Assembly (NCBI RefSeq): GCF_024749165.1
Contig: NZ_CP087190.1
Coordinates: 806,001-870,000, forward strand
Direction of reading: 5' to 3'
From: Pseudomonas sp. B21-023
GTDB lineage: Bacteria > Pseudomonadota > Gammaproteobacteria > Pseudomonadales > Pseudomonadaceae
Length of the DNA: 64,000 bases
The notes under the pieces were generated by a model. It was not told the DNA's origin. It saw only the letters and a list, made by a program, of their open reading frames with translations, and searched no databases. Of this stretch, positions 38,976-47,675 are shown piece after piece. Made by a program: the position numbers and the translations under genes. Within the stretch, counting starts at the first letter, position 1. Each line of letters begins with the position of its first letter.

Positions 38976-39581
38976 ATGCCTATCGAACTGCTGCCGGAAA
39001 CCCCTTCGCAGACTGCCGGCCCCTATGTGCACATCGGCCTTGCCCTGGAGGCGGCCGGCAACCCGACCCGTGACCAGGAAATCTGGAACTGCCTGGCCCG
39101 GCCCGATGCCCCGGGCGAGCATATCCTGCTGATCGGCCAGGTGTACGACGGCAATGGCCACCTGGTGCGCGACTCGTTCCTGGAGGTGTGGCAGGCCGAC
39201 GCCGAGGGGCGCTACCAGGACGAGTACCACCTCGAGAACGCCTTCAACAGCTTCGGGCGCACCGCCACCACCTTCGATGCCGGCGAATGGACCCTGCACA
39301 CGGTCAAGCCGGGGGTGGTGAACAACGCCGCAGGCGTGCCGATGGCCCCGCACATCAACATCAGCCTGTTTGCCCGGGGCATCAATATCCACCTGCATAC
39401 CCGGCTGTACTTTGATGACGAAGCCGAGGCGAACGCCAGCTGTCCGGTGCTGAACCTGATCGAGCAGCCGCAGCGGCGCGAGACCTTGATCGCCCGGCGC
39501 TGTGAAGTGGACGGCAAGACGGCGTACCGCTTCGACATCCGTATCCAGGGCGAGGGGGAGACGGTGTTCTTCGACTTCTGA
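38976..39581 (+). CDS. pcaG: Protocatechuate 3,4-dioxygenase alpha subunit
   Basis: A 201-residue partner of PcaH with the same beta-sandwich fold but lacking the iron ligands (APHINISLFARG replaces the HxH site). It begins LLPETPSQTAGPYVHIGLAL, typical of the alpha subunit. It forms the (alpha-beta-Fe) protomer with PcaH and is followed by a strong terminator. Confidence 0.97.
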   Translation: MPIELLPETPSQTAGPYVHIGLALEAAGNPTRDQEIWNCLARPDAPGEHILLIGQVYDGNGHLVRDSFLEVWQADAEGRYQDEYHLENAFNSFGRTATTFDAGEWTLHTVKPGVVNNAAGVPMAPHINISLFARGINIHLHTRLYFDDEAEANASCPVLNLIEQPQRRETLIARRCEVDGKTAYRFDIRIQGEGETVFFDF

Positions 39582-39592
39582 TGCCCCCGGTC

Positions 39593-39623
39593 GGCAAGCC
39601 CGGCAACACTGGCCGGGCTTGCC
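39593..39623 (+). terminator. pcaHG terminator
   Basis: GGCAAGCCCGGC (39593-39604) pairs exactly with GCCGGGCTTGCC (39612-39623) across 7 bases, starting 12 bp after the pcaG stop. The T-run is poor; the core also resembles a REP hairpin. Confidence 0.65.
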
Positions 39624-39823
39624 GCTTGTACTAATGAGTTACGACTAGTCCTTTCGTGTCGTATCGCTGCGCGCGTCGTCAAACCACTGAAATTCTGGTT
39701 GTTTTCCCGCCCTCATTGCCCCTGCCACAGGTACTAACACCAAGTTGTGAGCTACCCGATTCGGCGCCGTGCGCTTTCACTGCTGTTGTGAGCAAAACAA
39801 TCAGCAGCAGCGGGAGTCCTTCC

Positions 39824-41383
39824 ATGAACACTCAAGCGTGGATCAAGGCGGCAACGGCGCTGACGATGGCCGTGAGTCTGGGCCTTGCCGGTTGCAGCAG
39901 CGGCGGCGGCGGGCATCACAGCGAGGTCGATGGTTCGTCGTCCGATGGCGGCGCAGGGGCCGGAGCCGGTGGTGGCGGGGGCGATGGTACGGGCGGCAGT
40001 GGCAGTGGCAGTGGTGGTGGCGGTAGCGGTGGCACCACGTCCCCGGGTGATGGCAGCGCCGGTACCGGTGGCGGCGGCGGTGGCGGCACTGGCGGCGGCA
40101 GCACGCCTGGTGGCGGTGACGGCGGCACGGGCGGTGGCACCACACCCACTGCGCTGGTCACCGGCCAGGTGGTCGACCAGTTGGGCAATACCGTGTCCGG
40201 GGTCGGTGACGGCGTGAGCAATCTCGGCCAGGTGATCGGTGCGCTGCCCATTGCCGGCAATACTTCTTTGAGCGGTGGTGTGGGCACGCTGGTGTCCTCC
40301 GCCGGCAACGCTGTGAACAGCGTCGGAGGCGGCTTGAGCGAGGGCCTGGGGCAACTGGGTACCGGCAACAATGCCGTGGGCACCACGGTGGGCGTGGTCG
40401 GTGCGGCCACCGCCGACCTAGGCGGCGGTGTCTCCGGCCTCGGCCAGGGCGTGGCCGGGCTGGCCAGCAGCGGGCCGGTCGAGCAGGTGCCGGTGGTCAA
40501 CCAACTGGTTGCCGGGGCCGGCCAAGGCGTCGACCGGGTCGGCCAGGCTGTGACCATGCTCGGTGACACCCTGTCGCCGGTCGGCACCAGCGGCCCGCTC
40601 GCCGGGGCGACCCAAGGCGTGAGCGATGCCTTGGTGCCGGTGGTCTCGCTGGTGGAAAACACGGCGGCCAATGCCACGCGGCAGACCGGGCTCGCCGGCC
40701 CGCTGAACCAGGCGCTGAACCAGACTGGTGGTGCCCTGAACCAGGCCGGCCAGCAACTGGCGGGTAACGGCAACCCGTTGAGCAGCACGCTCGGGCAGGC
40801 GGTGGCCAATACCGGCACCGCGGTCAGCACGGCGAGCGGGCTGGCCCCTGTTACCGGCGGCCCACGCAGCGGCCTGCTGGAAACCGTCGGCGGCGTGGTG
40901 GCCGGTGCCGGCAGTGGGCTGACGGCAAGCACCGCCAGCCCGACCGTGAGCGGTATCGGCGGCACTTCGGTGCAGGCGGGCAATACCGTCGCCAGCCTGG
41001 GCACGGTGCTCGGTGGCAACGGCGTGGCCAACAGTGCTGCCGGGGCGCCGGTCGCGGCGCTGACCCAACAGGTGGGCAGCGGCCTCAACCCGGTGGTCGC
41101 CGGTGTATCCAGCGTGACTCAGCAAGTCGGCGCCAGTACCGGCGTCGGCGCACCCGTGGCGGGGTTGCTGAACCAGGTCGGCGGCGCGGTGGGCTCTGCC
41201 GGTACGCAACTGGCCGGTGCCACAGGCAGCCCCGTCGTCAGCCAGGTCGGTGCGACAGTGACCGCAGTCGGGGCCACGCTCGGTCAGGCGGGCACCTTGG
41301 TCAATGGCGGCGGCACACCGGTCAGTGGTCTTGGTGGCGCGCTGAGTGGTGTGTCAGGGGCTCTGGCAGGCGGGCAGCGCTGA
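39824..41383 (+). CDS. Glycine-rich repeat lipoprotein
   Basis: A 519-residue lipoprotein. Lipobox LGLAGC puts the lipidated cysteine at about residue 25. A region of about 90 residues of Gly/Ser runs (GAGAGGGGGDG, GTGGGGGGG) follows, then about 380 residues of imperfect repeats with regularly spaced V, G and L, such as NTVSGVGDGVSNLGQVIG, NPVVAGVSSVTQQVG and GAPVAGLLNQVGGAVG. Charged residues are almost absent. ATG 39824 has GGGAG upstream. It is immediately followed by a two-partner secretion TpsB gene in the same direction, so it may be the exported substrate or a surface partner. No established function is recognised. Confidence 0.8.
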   Translation: MNTQAWIKAATALTMAVSLGLAGCSSGGGGHHSEVDGSSSDGGAGAGAGGGGGDGTGGSGSGSGGGGSGGTTSPGDGSAGTGGGGGGGTGGGSTPGGGDGGTGGGTTPTALVTGQVVDQLGNTVSGVGDGVSNLGQVIGALPIAGNTSLSGGVGTLVSSAGNAVNSVGGGLSEGLGQLGTGNNAVGTTVGVVGAATADLGGGVSGLGQGVAGLASSGPVEQVPVVNQLVAGAGQGVDRVGQAVTMLGDTLSPVGTSGPLAGATQGVSDALVPVVSLVENTAANATRQTGLAGPLNQALNQTGGALNQAGQQLAGNGNPLSSTLGQAVANTGTAVSTASGLAPVTGGPRSGLLETVGGVVAGAGSGLTASTASPTVSGIGGTSVQAGNTVASLGTVLGGNGVANSAAGAPVAALTQQVGSGLNPVVAGVSSVTQQVGASTGVGAPVAGLLNQVGGAVGSAGTQLAGATGSPVVSQVGATVTAVGATLGQAGTLVNGGGTPVSGLGGALSGVSGALAGGQR

Positions 41384-41474
41384 CGCCACGGGCTACGCTC
41401 AAGGTGAGTGAGACCGACCGGCGCGCCGTTCGCCGGTCGGTCATCCAGCCATCCGTGGATCATGGAGTGTCCGA

Positions 41475-43145
41475 ATGCGCCGATTGCTGCTGACGATGCT
41501 GGGGCTGTCCGCAGCCTGCCTGGCCCGGGGCGAACCCCTGCCGAGTTTCCTCAACAGCAACGAGACCGAACGCCGCCTGCCCACGCCCAACCTGCCGGTG
41601 GATGCCTACCGTCCCGACCAGCCCGGCTTGCGTGTGCCCAGCGTGGACACTTCGCGGCAACCACCGTTGCTGATGAATACCCGGGTGGCGGTGCGCAAGG
41701 TGCGTTTCGAAGGCGGCACCGTCTACCCCCTGAGCGATCTGCGCGAGCATTTCCAGCCGGTGATCGGGCGCGAGGTCACGCTCGCCGAGCTGATCGAGAC
41801 CACCCGCCGCCTCACCCAACGCTACCAGCAGGACGGCTACCTGCTGTCATACGCCTACCTGCCACCCCAGGACTTCGCCGATGGCCGGGTGCGCGTGGTG
41901 CTGGTGGAAGGCTACATCCACGACTATCAGATCGAGGGTGATATCGGCGCGGCGCGGGCCTATCTGGAGCAACTGCTGGACCGGCTCAAAGCCGAGCGTC
42001 CGCTGACCCGCGAAAGCTTCGAGCGCTATACCAGCCTGGCCGGGCGCATCCCCGGGGTGACGTTCCAGGCCCAGGTGCCGCCCCCGGCGACCACCGACGG
42101 CGCGACCCGCCTGCTCGCCCAGGTCTCGCGCAAACCCATCACCACCACCCTGAGCCTCAACGACGGCAGCCGCGACGACCTGCAGGCGCTGCTGGGCGCC
42201 AGCAGCAACGCGCAGACCCGCTTCGCCGAACAATTGAGCGCCAGCGTGCTGGTACCGCCCGGCGAGGACAAGGAGCATTACTACCGCCTCGACTACAGCC
42301 AGTTCCTCGATGCCGAAGGCTCGAAGCTGCTGTTGTCGGCTTCGCGCTATCGCAGCGACCCCAAGGCGCGCATCCGTCTGGACAACGGCATCGACCTGAC
42401 CCAGCACCGCGAGAACGAACGCTACTCGGTGGGCATCAGCCAATCGCTGATCGCCTCGCCCAGTGAATGGCTGGAGGTGGTCGGGCGCTTCTACGTGGTC
42501 AACGACCGCATCGATTACCAGGTGGTGGGCTTCCCCCTGCGCCTGGACAGCGAGACCGACATCCGCGCGCTGTCTTTCGAAGGCGACTGGCGCAAGGCCG
42601 AGGCGCGCCGCCTGCGGATTATCAGTGCCGGTGTCTACCAGGGGTTGGATCGCCTTGGCGCCAACACCAATGCCGACTACGACCTGGACTTCCTGCGCCT
42701 GCGGGTCTCGGGCGTGCAGAGCGACAACTTCAGCGACAACTGGCAGGGCGTGGCGTCGGCGGCGGCCTACTGGAGCAACGACAGCCTGCCCGACAGCGAG
42801 CGGGCAGTGTTCGGCGGGCAGAACTTCGGGCGCGGCTACCCCAGCGACCAGGGCTCCGGTGACAAGGGCTGGGGGCTGGCCTACGAGCTCAACTACAGTT
42901 TCCGGCGCGACACTGGCTGGCTCAAGGTCGTGCAGCCCTACGTGGCGCTCGACACCGCGCGGGCCTGGTTCAACGCGCTGGACGTGCGCGACTCGAAGAT
43001 GTCGTCGGCGGCGCTGGGGCTGCGCTTTGGCGATATGCGCTACTACAACATCGCGGTGGAGGTGGCCAAGCCGATGTCGGACATGGCGCTGGACAGCTTC
43101 AACCGGCGGCCACGGCTGAACCTGAGTTTCAGTTATCAATTGTAA
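41475..43145 (+). CDS. ShlB/FhaC/HecB-family TpsB outer-membrane transporter
   Basis: A 556-residue Omp85-superfamily two-partner secretion transporter. A signal peptide (LLLTMLGLSAACLA) precedes POTRA domains, with VAVRKVRFEGGTVYPLSDL opening the POTRA_2 domain and GYLLSYAYLPPQDFADG its middle. A 16-strand beta-barrel follows, with a GQNFGRGYPSDQGSGDKG loop containing the RGY motif and a terminal aromatic strand LNLSFSYQL. TpsB proteins export large TpsA passengers; the only neighbour is the glycine-rich lipoprotein 91 bp upstream, and no classical haemagglutinin-type TpsA is in the window. Confidence 0.92.
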   Translation: MRRLLLTMLGLSAACLARGEPLPSFLNSNETERRLPTPNLPVDAYRPDQPGLRVPSVDTSRQPPLLMNTRVAVRKVRFEGGTVYPLSDLREHFQPVIGREVTLAELIETTRRLTQRYQQDGYLLSYAYLPPQDFADGRVRVVLVEGYIHDYQIEGDIGAARAYLEQLLDRLKAERPLTRESFERYTSLAGRIPGVTFQAQVPPPATTDGATRLLAQVSRKPITTTLSLNDGSRDDLQALLGASSNAQTRFAEQLSASVLVPPGEDKEHYYRLDYSQFLDAEGSKLLLSASRYRSDPKARIRLDNGIDLTQHRENERYSVGISQSLIASPSEWLEVVGRFYVVNDRIDYQVVGFPLRLDSETDIRALSFEGDWRKAEARRLRIISAGVYQGLDRLGANTNADYDLDFLRLRVSGVQSDNFSDNWQGVASAAAYWSNDSLPDSERAVFGGQNFGRGYPSDQGSGDKGWGLAYELNYSFRRDTGWLKVVQPYVALDTARAWFNALDVRDSKMSSAALGLRFGDMRYYNIAVEVAKPMSDMALDSFNRRPRLNLSFSYQL

Positions 43146-43157
43146 GGGGGAGCTGTG

Positions 43158-43260
43158 GCCCCCCATCGCCGGCAAGCCGGCTCCCACACTGACCGCGCAC
43201 CGTCTCAGGTCGAGCGCTTTCCTTGTGGGAGCCGGCTTGCCGGCGATGCGCCGCGTCAGC
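43158..43260. repeat. Inverted REP pair
   Basis: CGCCGGCAAGCCGGCTCCCAC (about 43167-43187) and GTGGGAGCCGGCTTGCCGGCG (about 43225-43245) face each other between the TpsB gene and the convergent receiver-domain gene. Confidence 0.8.
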
Positions 43261-43301
43261 GGCGCCTTCTGTAAGGGCGTTGTACGGTGCCAAGTCCGGC
43301 G

Positions 43302-43709
43302 TTATTTCACCGCCTGCATCAACGGCTTGGGAAACAGGTTCTCCAGCGTCTCGAGCAGGCGGGCGTGATAGATCGGCTTGCGGAACAGGTCGAGTACCTG
43401 CAGCCGCAGCAGGTCGCTGACATCGTCCATGTCGGCATGCCCGGACATGACGATCACCGGCAAATGCTGGCGCGCGGTATGTTCGCGCAGGCGCTGGACC
43501 AGGCCCAGGCCACTTTCCTCGGGCATGCGCAGGTCGGTGATCACCAGGGCGACATCGGGGTGGCGGGTCAGCTGTTGCAGGGCGGACCTGACCGAAGTGG
43601 CGGTGTGACAACAGAAACCTTCGTTTTCCAACAGCTCGGCCAGCTCCAGCAAGGCCTCCTCCTCGTCGTCCACCAGCAGGATCTGTTGACGCAAGGAAGA
43701 GGTCGGCAT
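43302..43709 (-). CDS. Single-domain response regulator
   Basis: A 135-residue receiver protein with ILLVDDEEEA, phospho-acceptor region LVITDLRMPEESG, the VIVMSGHAD segment and switch lysine in LFRKPI. It has no output domain. It sits just downstream of flp on the same strand and near the Tad genes, so a phosphorelay role with the multi-PAS kinase at 53771-56407 is likely but inferred. Confidence 0.9.
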   Translation of the reverse strand: MPTSSLRQQILLVDDEEEALLELAELLENEGFCCHTATSVRSALQQLTRHPDVALVITDLRMPEESGLGLVQRLREHTARQHLPVIVMSGHADMDDVSDLLRLQVLDLFRKPIYHARLLETLENLFPKPLMQAVK

Positions 43710-43756
43710 GCTTGGCTCCGGGCGGTTGGACTACACGTCTCGCTGGCGCGGTGCGG

Positions 43757-43939
43757 TCACTGGGTGATCGCGGTCTGGATCTTGGTCATGATCTCCGACA
43801 CTTCGGTGGAGATGGGTGTGACGAAGCCGGCCAGTACCACGGCGACCATGGCCGCGATGACCGCGTATTCGATACCGGAGGCGCCGTCCTTGCGCTGGAG
43901 GAAGGTCTTCACGTGGAGGAGGATCTGTTGCAGCAGCAT
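43757..43939 (-). CDS. flp: Flp-type pilin
   Basis: A 60-residue type IVb prepilin: a short basic leader ending KDG, cleavage expected after G19, then ASGIEYAVIAAMVAVVLAGF with the E24-Y25 pair of the Flp family and a 15-residue tail. ATG 43939 has AAGGAGA at proper spacing. It is the major subunit of the Tad pilus and is transcribed away from cpaB, so expression is separable from the assembly genes. It is processed by the prepilin peptidase at 52785-53255. Confidence 0.93.
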   Translation of the reverse strand: MLLQQILLHVKTFLQRKDGASGIEYAVIAAMVAVVLAGFVTPISTEVSEIMTKIQTAITQ

Positions 43940-44228
43940 GGCACGTCTCCTTGCGCTCGATGGGCGCCGGTCGGAGGGGCTTGATAAGTGATACCCCTTT
44001 GCCATCAGAGCATCGCCAAGCCGTGGCGGCCTGCAAATGTAAAAAAGCATTAATCCAAAAGTATTGGTTGGAATTGGCGGCGCTAAGTTTTTGTTTTGTC
44101 GGTGCGTCAATTTCGTGGCTCGAAAAAACCAGCACAGGTAATGGCGAAAGATTGCGCCTCAGCTACCGTCCAATAGCGAAATAGTTACTTTTTGCCATCA
44201 TTGGTCCCGGGCGTAAGGGAGAGCGCAG

Positions 44229-45176
44229 ATGAGCAGTCGCCTGACCATGATCCTCGCCGGCCTGTTCCTGCTCGCGGCCTTGCTCGCGGGGTACTGGGGT
44301 CTGCGCCTTAGCCGTCCGCCCGAGCCTGCGCCGGCACCTCTCACCCCACCCGGCGAGGCCGCCATCCCGGCCGCTGTCGTACCCGCCGCGCCCCCGGAAC
44401 CCCCACGCTCGCCCATCGTGGTCCTGCGCAGGGCGGTCGCGGCCAACACCCCCTTGAGCGAGGAGGATGTGCTCCTCGAACGTCTGCAGGTGGTGCCGGC
44501 CGGTGCTTTCCAGCAACTGGACCAGGTGCTCGGGCGCAGCAGTGCCCGCCCACTTGCTGCGGGCAGTTGGCTCGACGAGTCGAGTTTCCAGGCTGGCGGC
44601 CCCCTGGCGCGGATGATTCGCCCCCACGAACGGGCGGTCGCGGTGGCCATCGACGATGTGATAGGTGCCGCCGGGCAACTGCGCCCAGGCGATTATGTCG
44701 ACGTGCTGCTGTTCCTGCGTGAAGAAAACAACAACCCGCAATCCTCCGCCCAGGTCGTGCTGCCGGCCTTGCGCGTGCTGAGCGTCGACCAGCAGACGGG
44801 CCTGGCCAACGATGGGCGTCCGGCCCAGAGCGCCGAAGAGCAGAAGGCCCGCCGCGACCAGCAGTCCATTGCCAGCAACCCTGTGCGCACCGTGGGCCTG
44901 GCTGTGCCCGAGGCCCTGGCCAGCCGGCTGATGCTGGCGGCCCAGGCCGGGACCCTGCGCCTGGCGGTGCGCAGTGCCGACGAGCCGCTGCTGGCCGGGT
45001 ACTGGTCCGGCCAGGATGCCAGCCCGCAACTGGAAACGGCCAACCGCAACCTCTACCGCTTCAGCCAGCTGTCCCAGGTGCCCCTGGCCAGCCAGGCGGC
45101 GGCCGCGGCGGCTGGCGCGCCGACCATGCAGATCATCCGTGGCGCGCAGAACGGCGACAACAACAAGACTCCCTGA
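44229..45176 (+). CDS. cpaB: Flp pilus assembly protein CpaB/RcpC
   Basis: A 315-residue periplasmic protein with an N-terminal membrane anchor (LTMILAGLFLLAALLAGYWG), a proline-rich spacer, a SAF-like domain (RRAVAANTPLSEEDVLLERL) and a CpaB C-terminal domain with VAVAIDDVIGAAGQLRPGDY, the family's core motif. It works with the secretin. First gene of the rightward tad operon; ATG has GGGAGAG upstream. Confidence 0.92.
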   Translation: MSSRLTMILAGLFLLAALLAGYWGLRLSRPPEPAPAPLTPPGEAAIPAAVVPAAPPEPPRSPIVVLRRAVAANTPLSEEDVLLERLQVVPAGAFQQLDQVLGRSSARPLAAGSWLDESSFQAGGPLARMIRPHERAVAVAIDDVIGAAGQLRPGDYVDVLLFLREENNNPQSSAQVVLPALRVLSVDQQTGLANDGRPAQSAEEQKARRDQQSIASNPVRTVGLAVPEALASRLMLAAQAGTLRLAVRSADEPLLAGYWSGQDASPQLETANRNLYRFSQLSQVPLASQAAAAAAGAPTMQIIRGAQNGDNNKTP

Positions 45177-45195
45177 ACCGGCAAGGATGCGATCC

Positions 45196-46488
45196 ATGCG
45201 TAGTTCTTTGCGTGTTACTCCACGAGGCAACTGGCTGGCCCCGGCGCTGCTGGCCCTGGCCTTGCTCGCACCGACGGCGCAGGCGGCCGCGACGGGTTGC
45301 GCGGCCTTCGGCCAACTGCCCTCGGTCATCGAGATGGATCAGGGCCTGCAGCAGGAGCTGCGCCTGCCGGTGGCCATCACCCGGGCGGCGGTCGGCGAGC
45401 CCAAGGTGGCCGATGTGCAGCCCAGCGGCGAGCGGGCCGTGCTGCTCACGGCGGTGGGGCAGGGCACCACCAGCCTGATGCTGTGGACCGACTGCGTCGC
45501 CCAGCCGCACCGCGCCATGCTGTTCGTCAAGGGCCGGGCCAGCGCCGACATGGCAGAGGCCGCGCAACTGCCCACGGCCCAGGAGGACCTGCCCGTGCAG
45601 GTGCAGGCCGATATCCGCTTCGTCGAAGTGCGCCGCCTGAAGTACAAGGAGGCCGGCGCTAGGTTGTTCTTCAAGGGCTCGAACAACAGCCTGATCGGCT
45701 CGCCCAATACCGTGCCCAACACCGTGGTGCGCCCCGGCTACGTGCCGGGCGTCGCCACCGGCACCAACCCGGTGACCTACGCCGATGTGCGGCCCGGCAT
45801 CCCGCTCGACAACGACGTCTTCAACATCGTCTGGGGCGGCGGCAGCAGCCGCTTCCTGGCGATGATCAACGCCCTGGAGAACAGCGGCTTCGCCTACACC
45901 CTGGCCCGCCCCAGCCTGACCGTGCTCAGCGGCCTGACCGCGAGCTTCCTGGCCGGCGGCGAGATCCCCATCCCGGTGCCCAGCAGCGGCAGCGACAACG
46001 TGTCCATCGAGTACAAGGAGTTCGGCGTGCGCCTGGCGCTGACCCCGACCGTGGTCAGCCGCAACCGCATCACCCTCAAGGTGGCGCCCGAGGTCAGCGA
46101 GCTCGACTACAACAACGCGGTGGTCATCGCCGGTACCCAGGTGCCGGGCCTGAGCGTGCGCCGCACCGACACCAGCATCTCGCTGGCCGATGGCGAGAGC
46201 TTCATCATCAGCGGGCTGATCAGCAGCAACGTACGCTCGGCCGTGGACAAGATGCCGGGCCTGGGCAACCTGCCGATCATCGGCGCGTTCTTCCGCCAGT
46301 CGGCGCTCAACCGCGAAGAGACCGAGCTGCTGATGATCGTCACCCCGCACCTGGTCCAGCCGTTGGCCGCCAATGCGCGCCTGCCGGAGCTGCCGGGTGA
46401 GGCGCTGCGCACCTACGACCCCAGCTGGGGCCGCCTGTTCTTCATGGAAAACGGCAATTTCGAAGGCCGTGGCGGGTTGTCCCAATGA
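45196..46488 (+). CDS. rcpA: Tad secretin, RcpA/CpaC family
   Basis: A 430-residue outer-membrane secretin. A signal peptide (ALLALALLAPTAQAA) is followed by an N-terminal BON/STN-like domain (QQELRLPVAITRAAVGEPKV), then the secretin core with TVLSGLTASFLAGGEIPIPV, FGVRLALTPTV and the closing GLGNLPIIGAFFRQSALNRE and ELLMIVTPHLV. ATG 45196 is preferred over the in-frame ATG 45187 because AAGGA is correctly spaced only for the former. The stop overlaps tadZ. Confidence 0.93.
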   Translation: MRSSLRVTPRGNWLAPALLALALLAPTAQAAATGCAAFGQLPSVIEMDQGLQQELRLPVAITRAAVGEPKVADVQPSGERAVLLTAVGQGTTSLMLWTDCVAQPHRAMLFVKGRASADMAEAAQLPTAQEDLPVQVQADIRFVEVRRLKYKEAGARLFFKGSNNSLIGSPNTVPNTVVRPGYVPGVATGTNPVTYADVRPGIPLDNDVFNIVWGGGSSRFLAMINALENSGFAYTLARPSLTVLSGLTASFLAGGEIPIPVPSSGSDNVSIEYKEFGVRLALTPTVVSRNRITLKVAPEVSELDYNNAVVIAGTQVPGLSVRRTDTSISLADGESFIISGLISSNVRSAVDKMPGLGNLPIIGAFFRQSALNREETELLMIVTPHLVQPLAANARLPELPGEALRTYDPSWGRLFFMENGNFEGRGGLSQ

Positions 46489-47675
46489 GCGAAAGCCTGA
46501 ACCAGACCTACCTGGCCCTGACCCGCAACGACGAAGACCTGCACTGGCTGCAGGGCGCGTTGGCACCGCTAGGGCAGGTGATCGGCGCCAGCAGTCCGAA
46601 CCTCGACGAGTTGCTGGCGCTGGTCGACATGACCTTCAGCAACCTGGTGTTCATCGGCCTGGACCGCGAACAGCTGATCGGCCAGTGCGCGTTGATCGAG
46701 GGCCTGCTGGAAGCCAAGCCGATGCTGGCCATCGTCGCCCTCGGCGACGGCATGGACAACCAGCTGGTGCTGCACGCCATGCGCGCCGGCGCCCGCGACT
46801 TCGTCGCCTACGGCTCGCGCGCCAGCGAGGTGGCGGGGCTGGTGCGGCGCCTGGGCAAGCGCTTGCCGACGGCCACCAGCAACCCCAGCCTGGGCGGCCT
46901 CACCGTGCTCTACGGCGCCCAGCGTGGCGCCGACGGCGCGCTGCTCACCACCCACCTGGCGCGGGTGGTACAGGAGAGCGGGCAGCAGACCCTGCTGCTC
47001 GACCTCGGCCTGCCCCGCGGCGACAGCCTGGCCTTGCTCGGCCTTGAGGCGTCGTTTCATTTCGGCGATGCCCTGCGCCACCTGCGCCGGCTCGACGCCA
47101 CCCTGATCGACAGCGCCTTCACCCGCGACAAGGGCGGCCTGCGCATCCTCGCCTATGCCGACAATGACGAGGCCCTGCAACAGTCCAGCGCCGCCGAGCT
47201 GCACATGCTCCTCGGCGCCCTGCGCCAGCACTTCCAGCACATCGTCGTGAACCTCACCGGGCAGGCCGACAGCGAGGCGCTGCGGACCCTCGTCAGCCAC
47301 TGCGACAAGCTGATCGTCTACACCGACCAGAACATCCTCGACTGCCGGCGCAACCTGGATGTGCTCGAGCAGTGGCGCGACCGTGGCATCAAGCTCGAGC
47401 ACGCCAGCCTGCTGGTGGACCGCTACCTGCGCCAGGTGGCGCCGGATGCCGAGGCCCTGGCCAAGCGCTACGGGCTGCCCTTGATCAAGGTCATGCCCTA
47501 CAGCCCGGAAGTGCGCCTGAACGCCAAGAACCAGGGCCTGAGCCTGTTCGAACTGGCCCCGCGTGAAAGCCTTACCCAGGCCCTGCGCGGGCTTGGCGAG
47601 CGCCTGGCGCGGCGCTCGGAAAACCTGGCGCCGCCGGGCCAGAGCTGGCTGCGCCGGCTGTGGGGCAACCGATGA
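46485..47675 (+). CDS. tadZ: TadZ/CpaE-like localisation ATPase-like protein
   Basis: A 396-residue protein with an N-terminal receiver-like domain lacking the usual phosphorylation site (about 1-125; VALGDGMDNQLVLHAMRAGA) and a MinD/ParA-like domain (about 140-370). The P-loop is degenerate: LYGAQRGADGALLTTHLA replaces KGGVGKTT and has no Walker A lysine, so ATP hydrolysis is doubtful. LLLDLGLPRGDSLALLG is the ParA-type strand after it. TadZ/CpaE positions the pilus machine at the pole. It overlaps the secretin and tadA by 4 bases each. Confidence 0.88.
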   Translation: MSESLNQTYLALTRNDEDLHWLQGALAPLGQVIGASSPNLDELLALVDMTFSNLVFIGLDREQLIGQCALIEGLLEAKPMLAIVALGDGMDNQLVLHAMRAGARDFVAYGSRASEVAGLVRRLGKRLPTATSNPSLGGLTVLYGAQRGADGALLTTHLARVVQESGQQTLLLDLGLPRGDSLALLGLEASFHFGDALRHLRRLDATLIDSAFTRDKGGLRILAYADNDEALQQSSAAELHMLLGALRQHFQHIVVNLTGQADSEALRTLVSHCDKLIVYTDQNILDCRRNLDVLEQWRDRGIKLEHASLLVDRYLRQVAPDAEALAKRYGLPLIKVMPYSPEVRLNAKNQGLSLFELAPRESLTQALRGLGERLARRSENLAPPGQSWLRRLWGNR

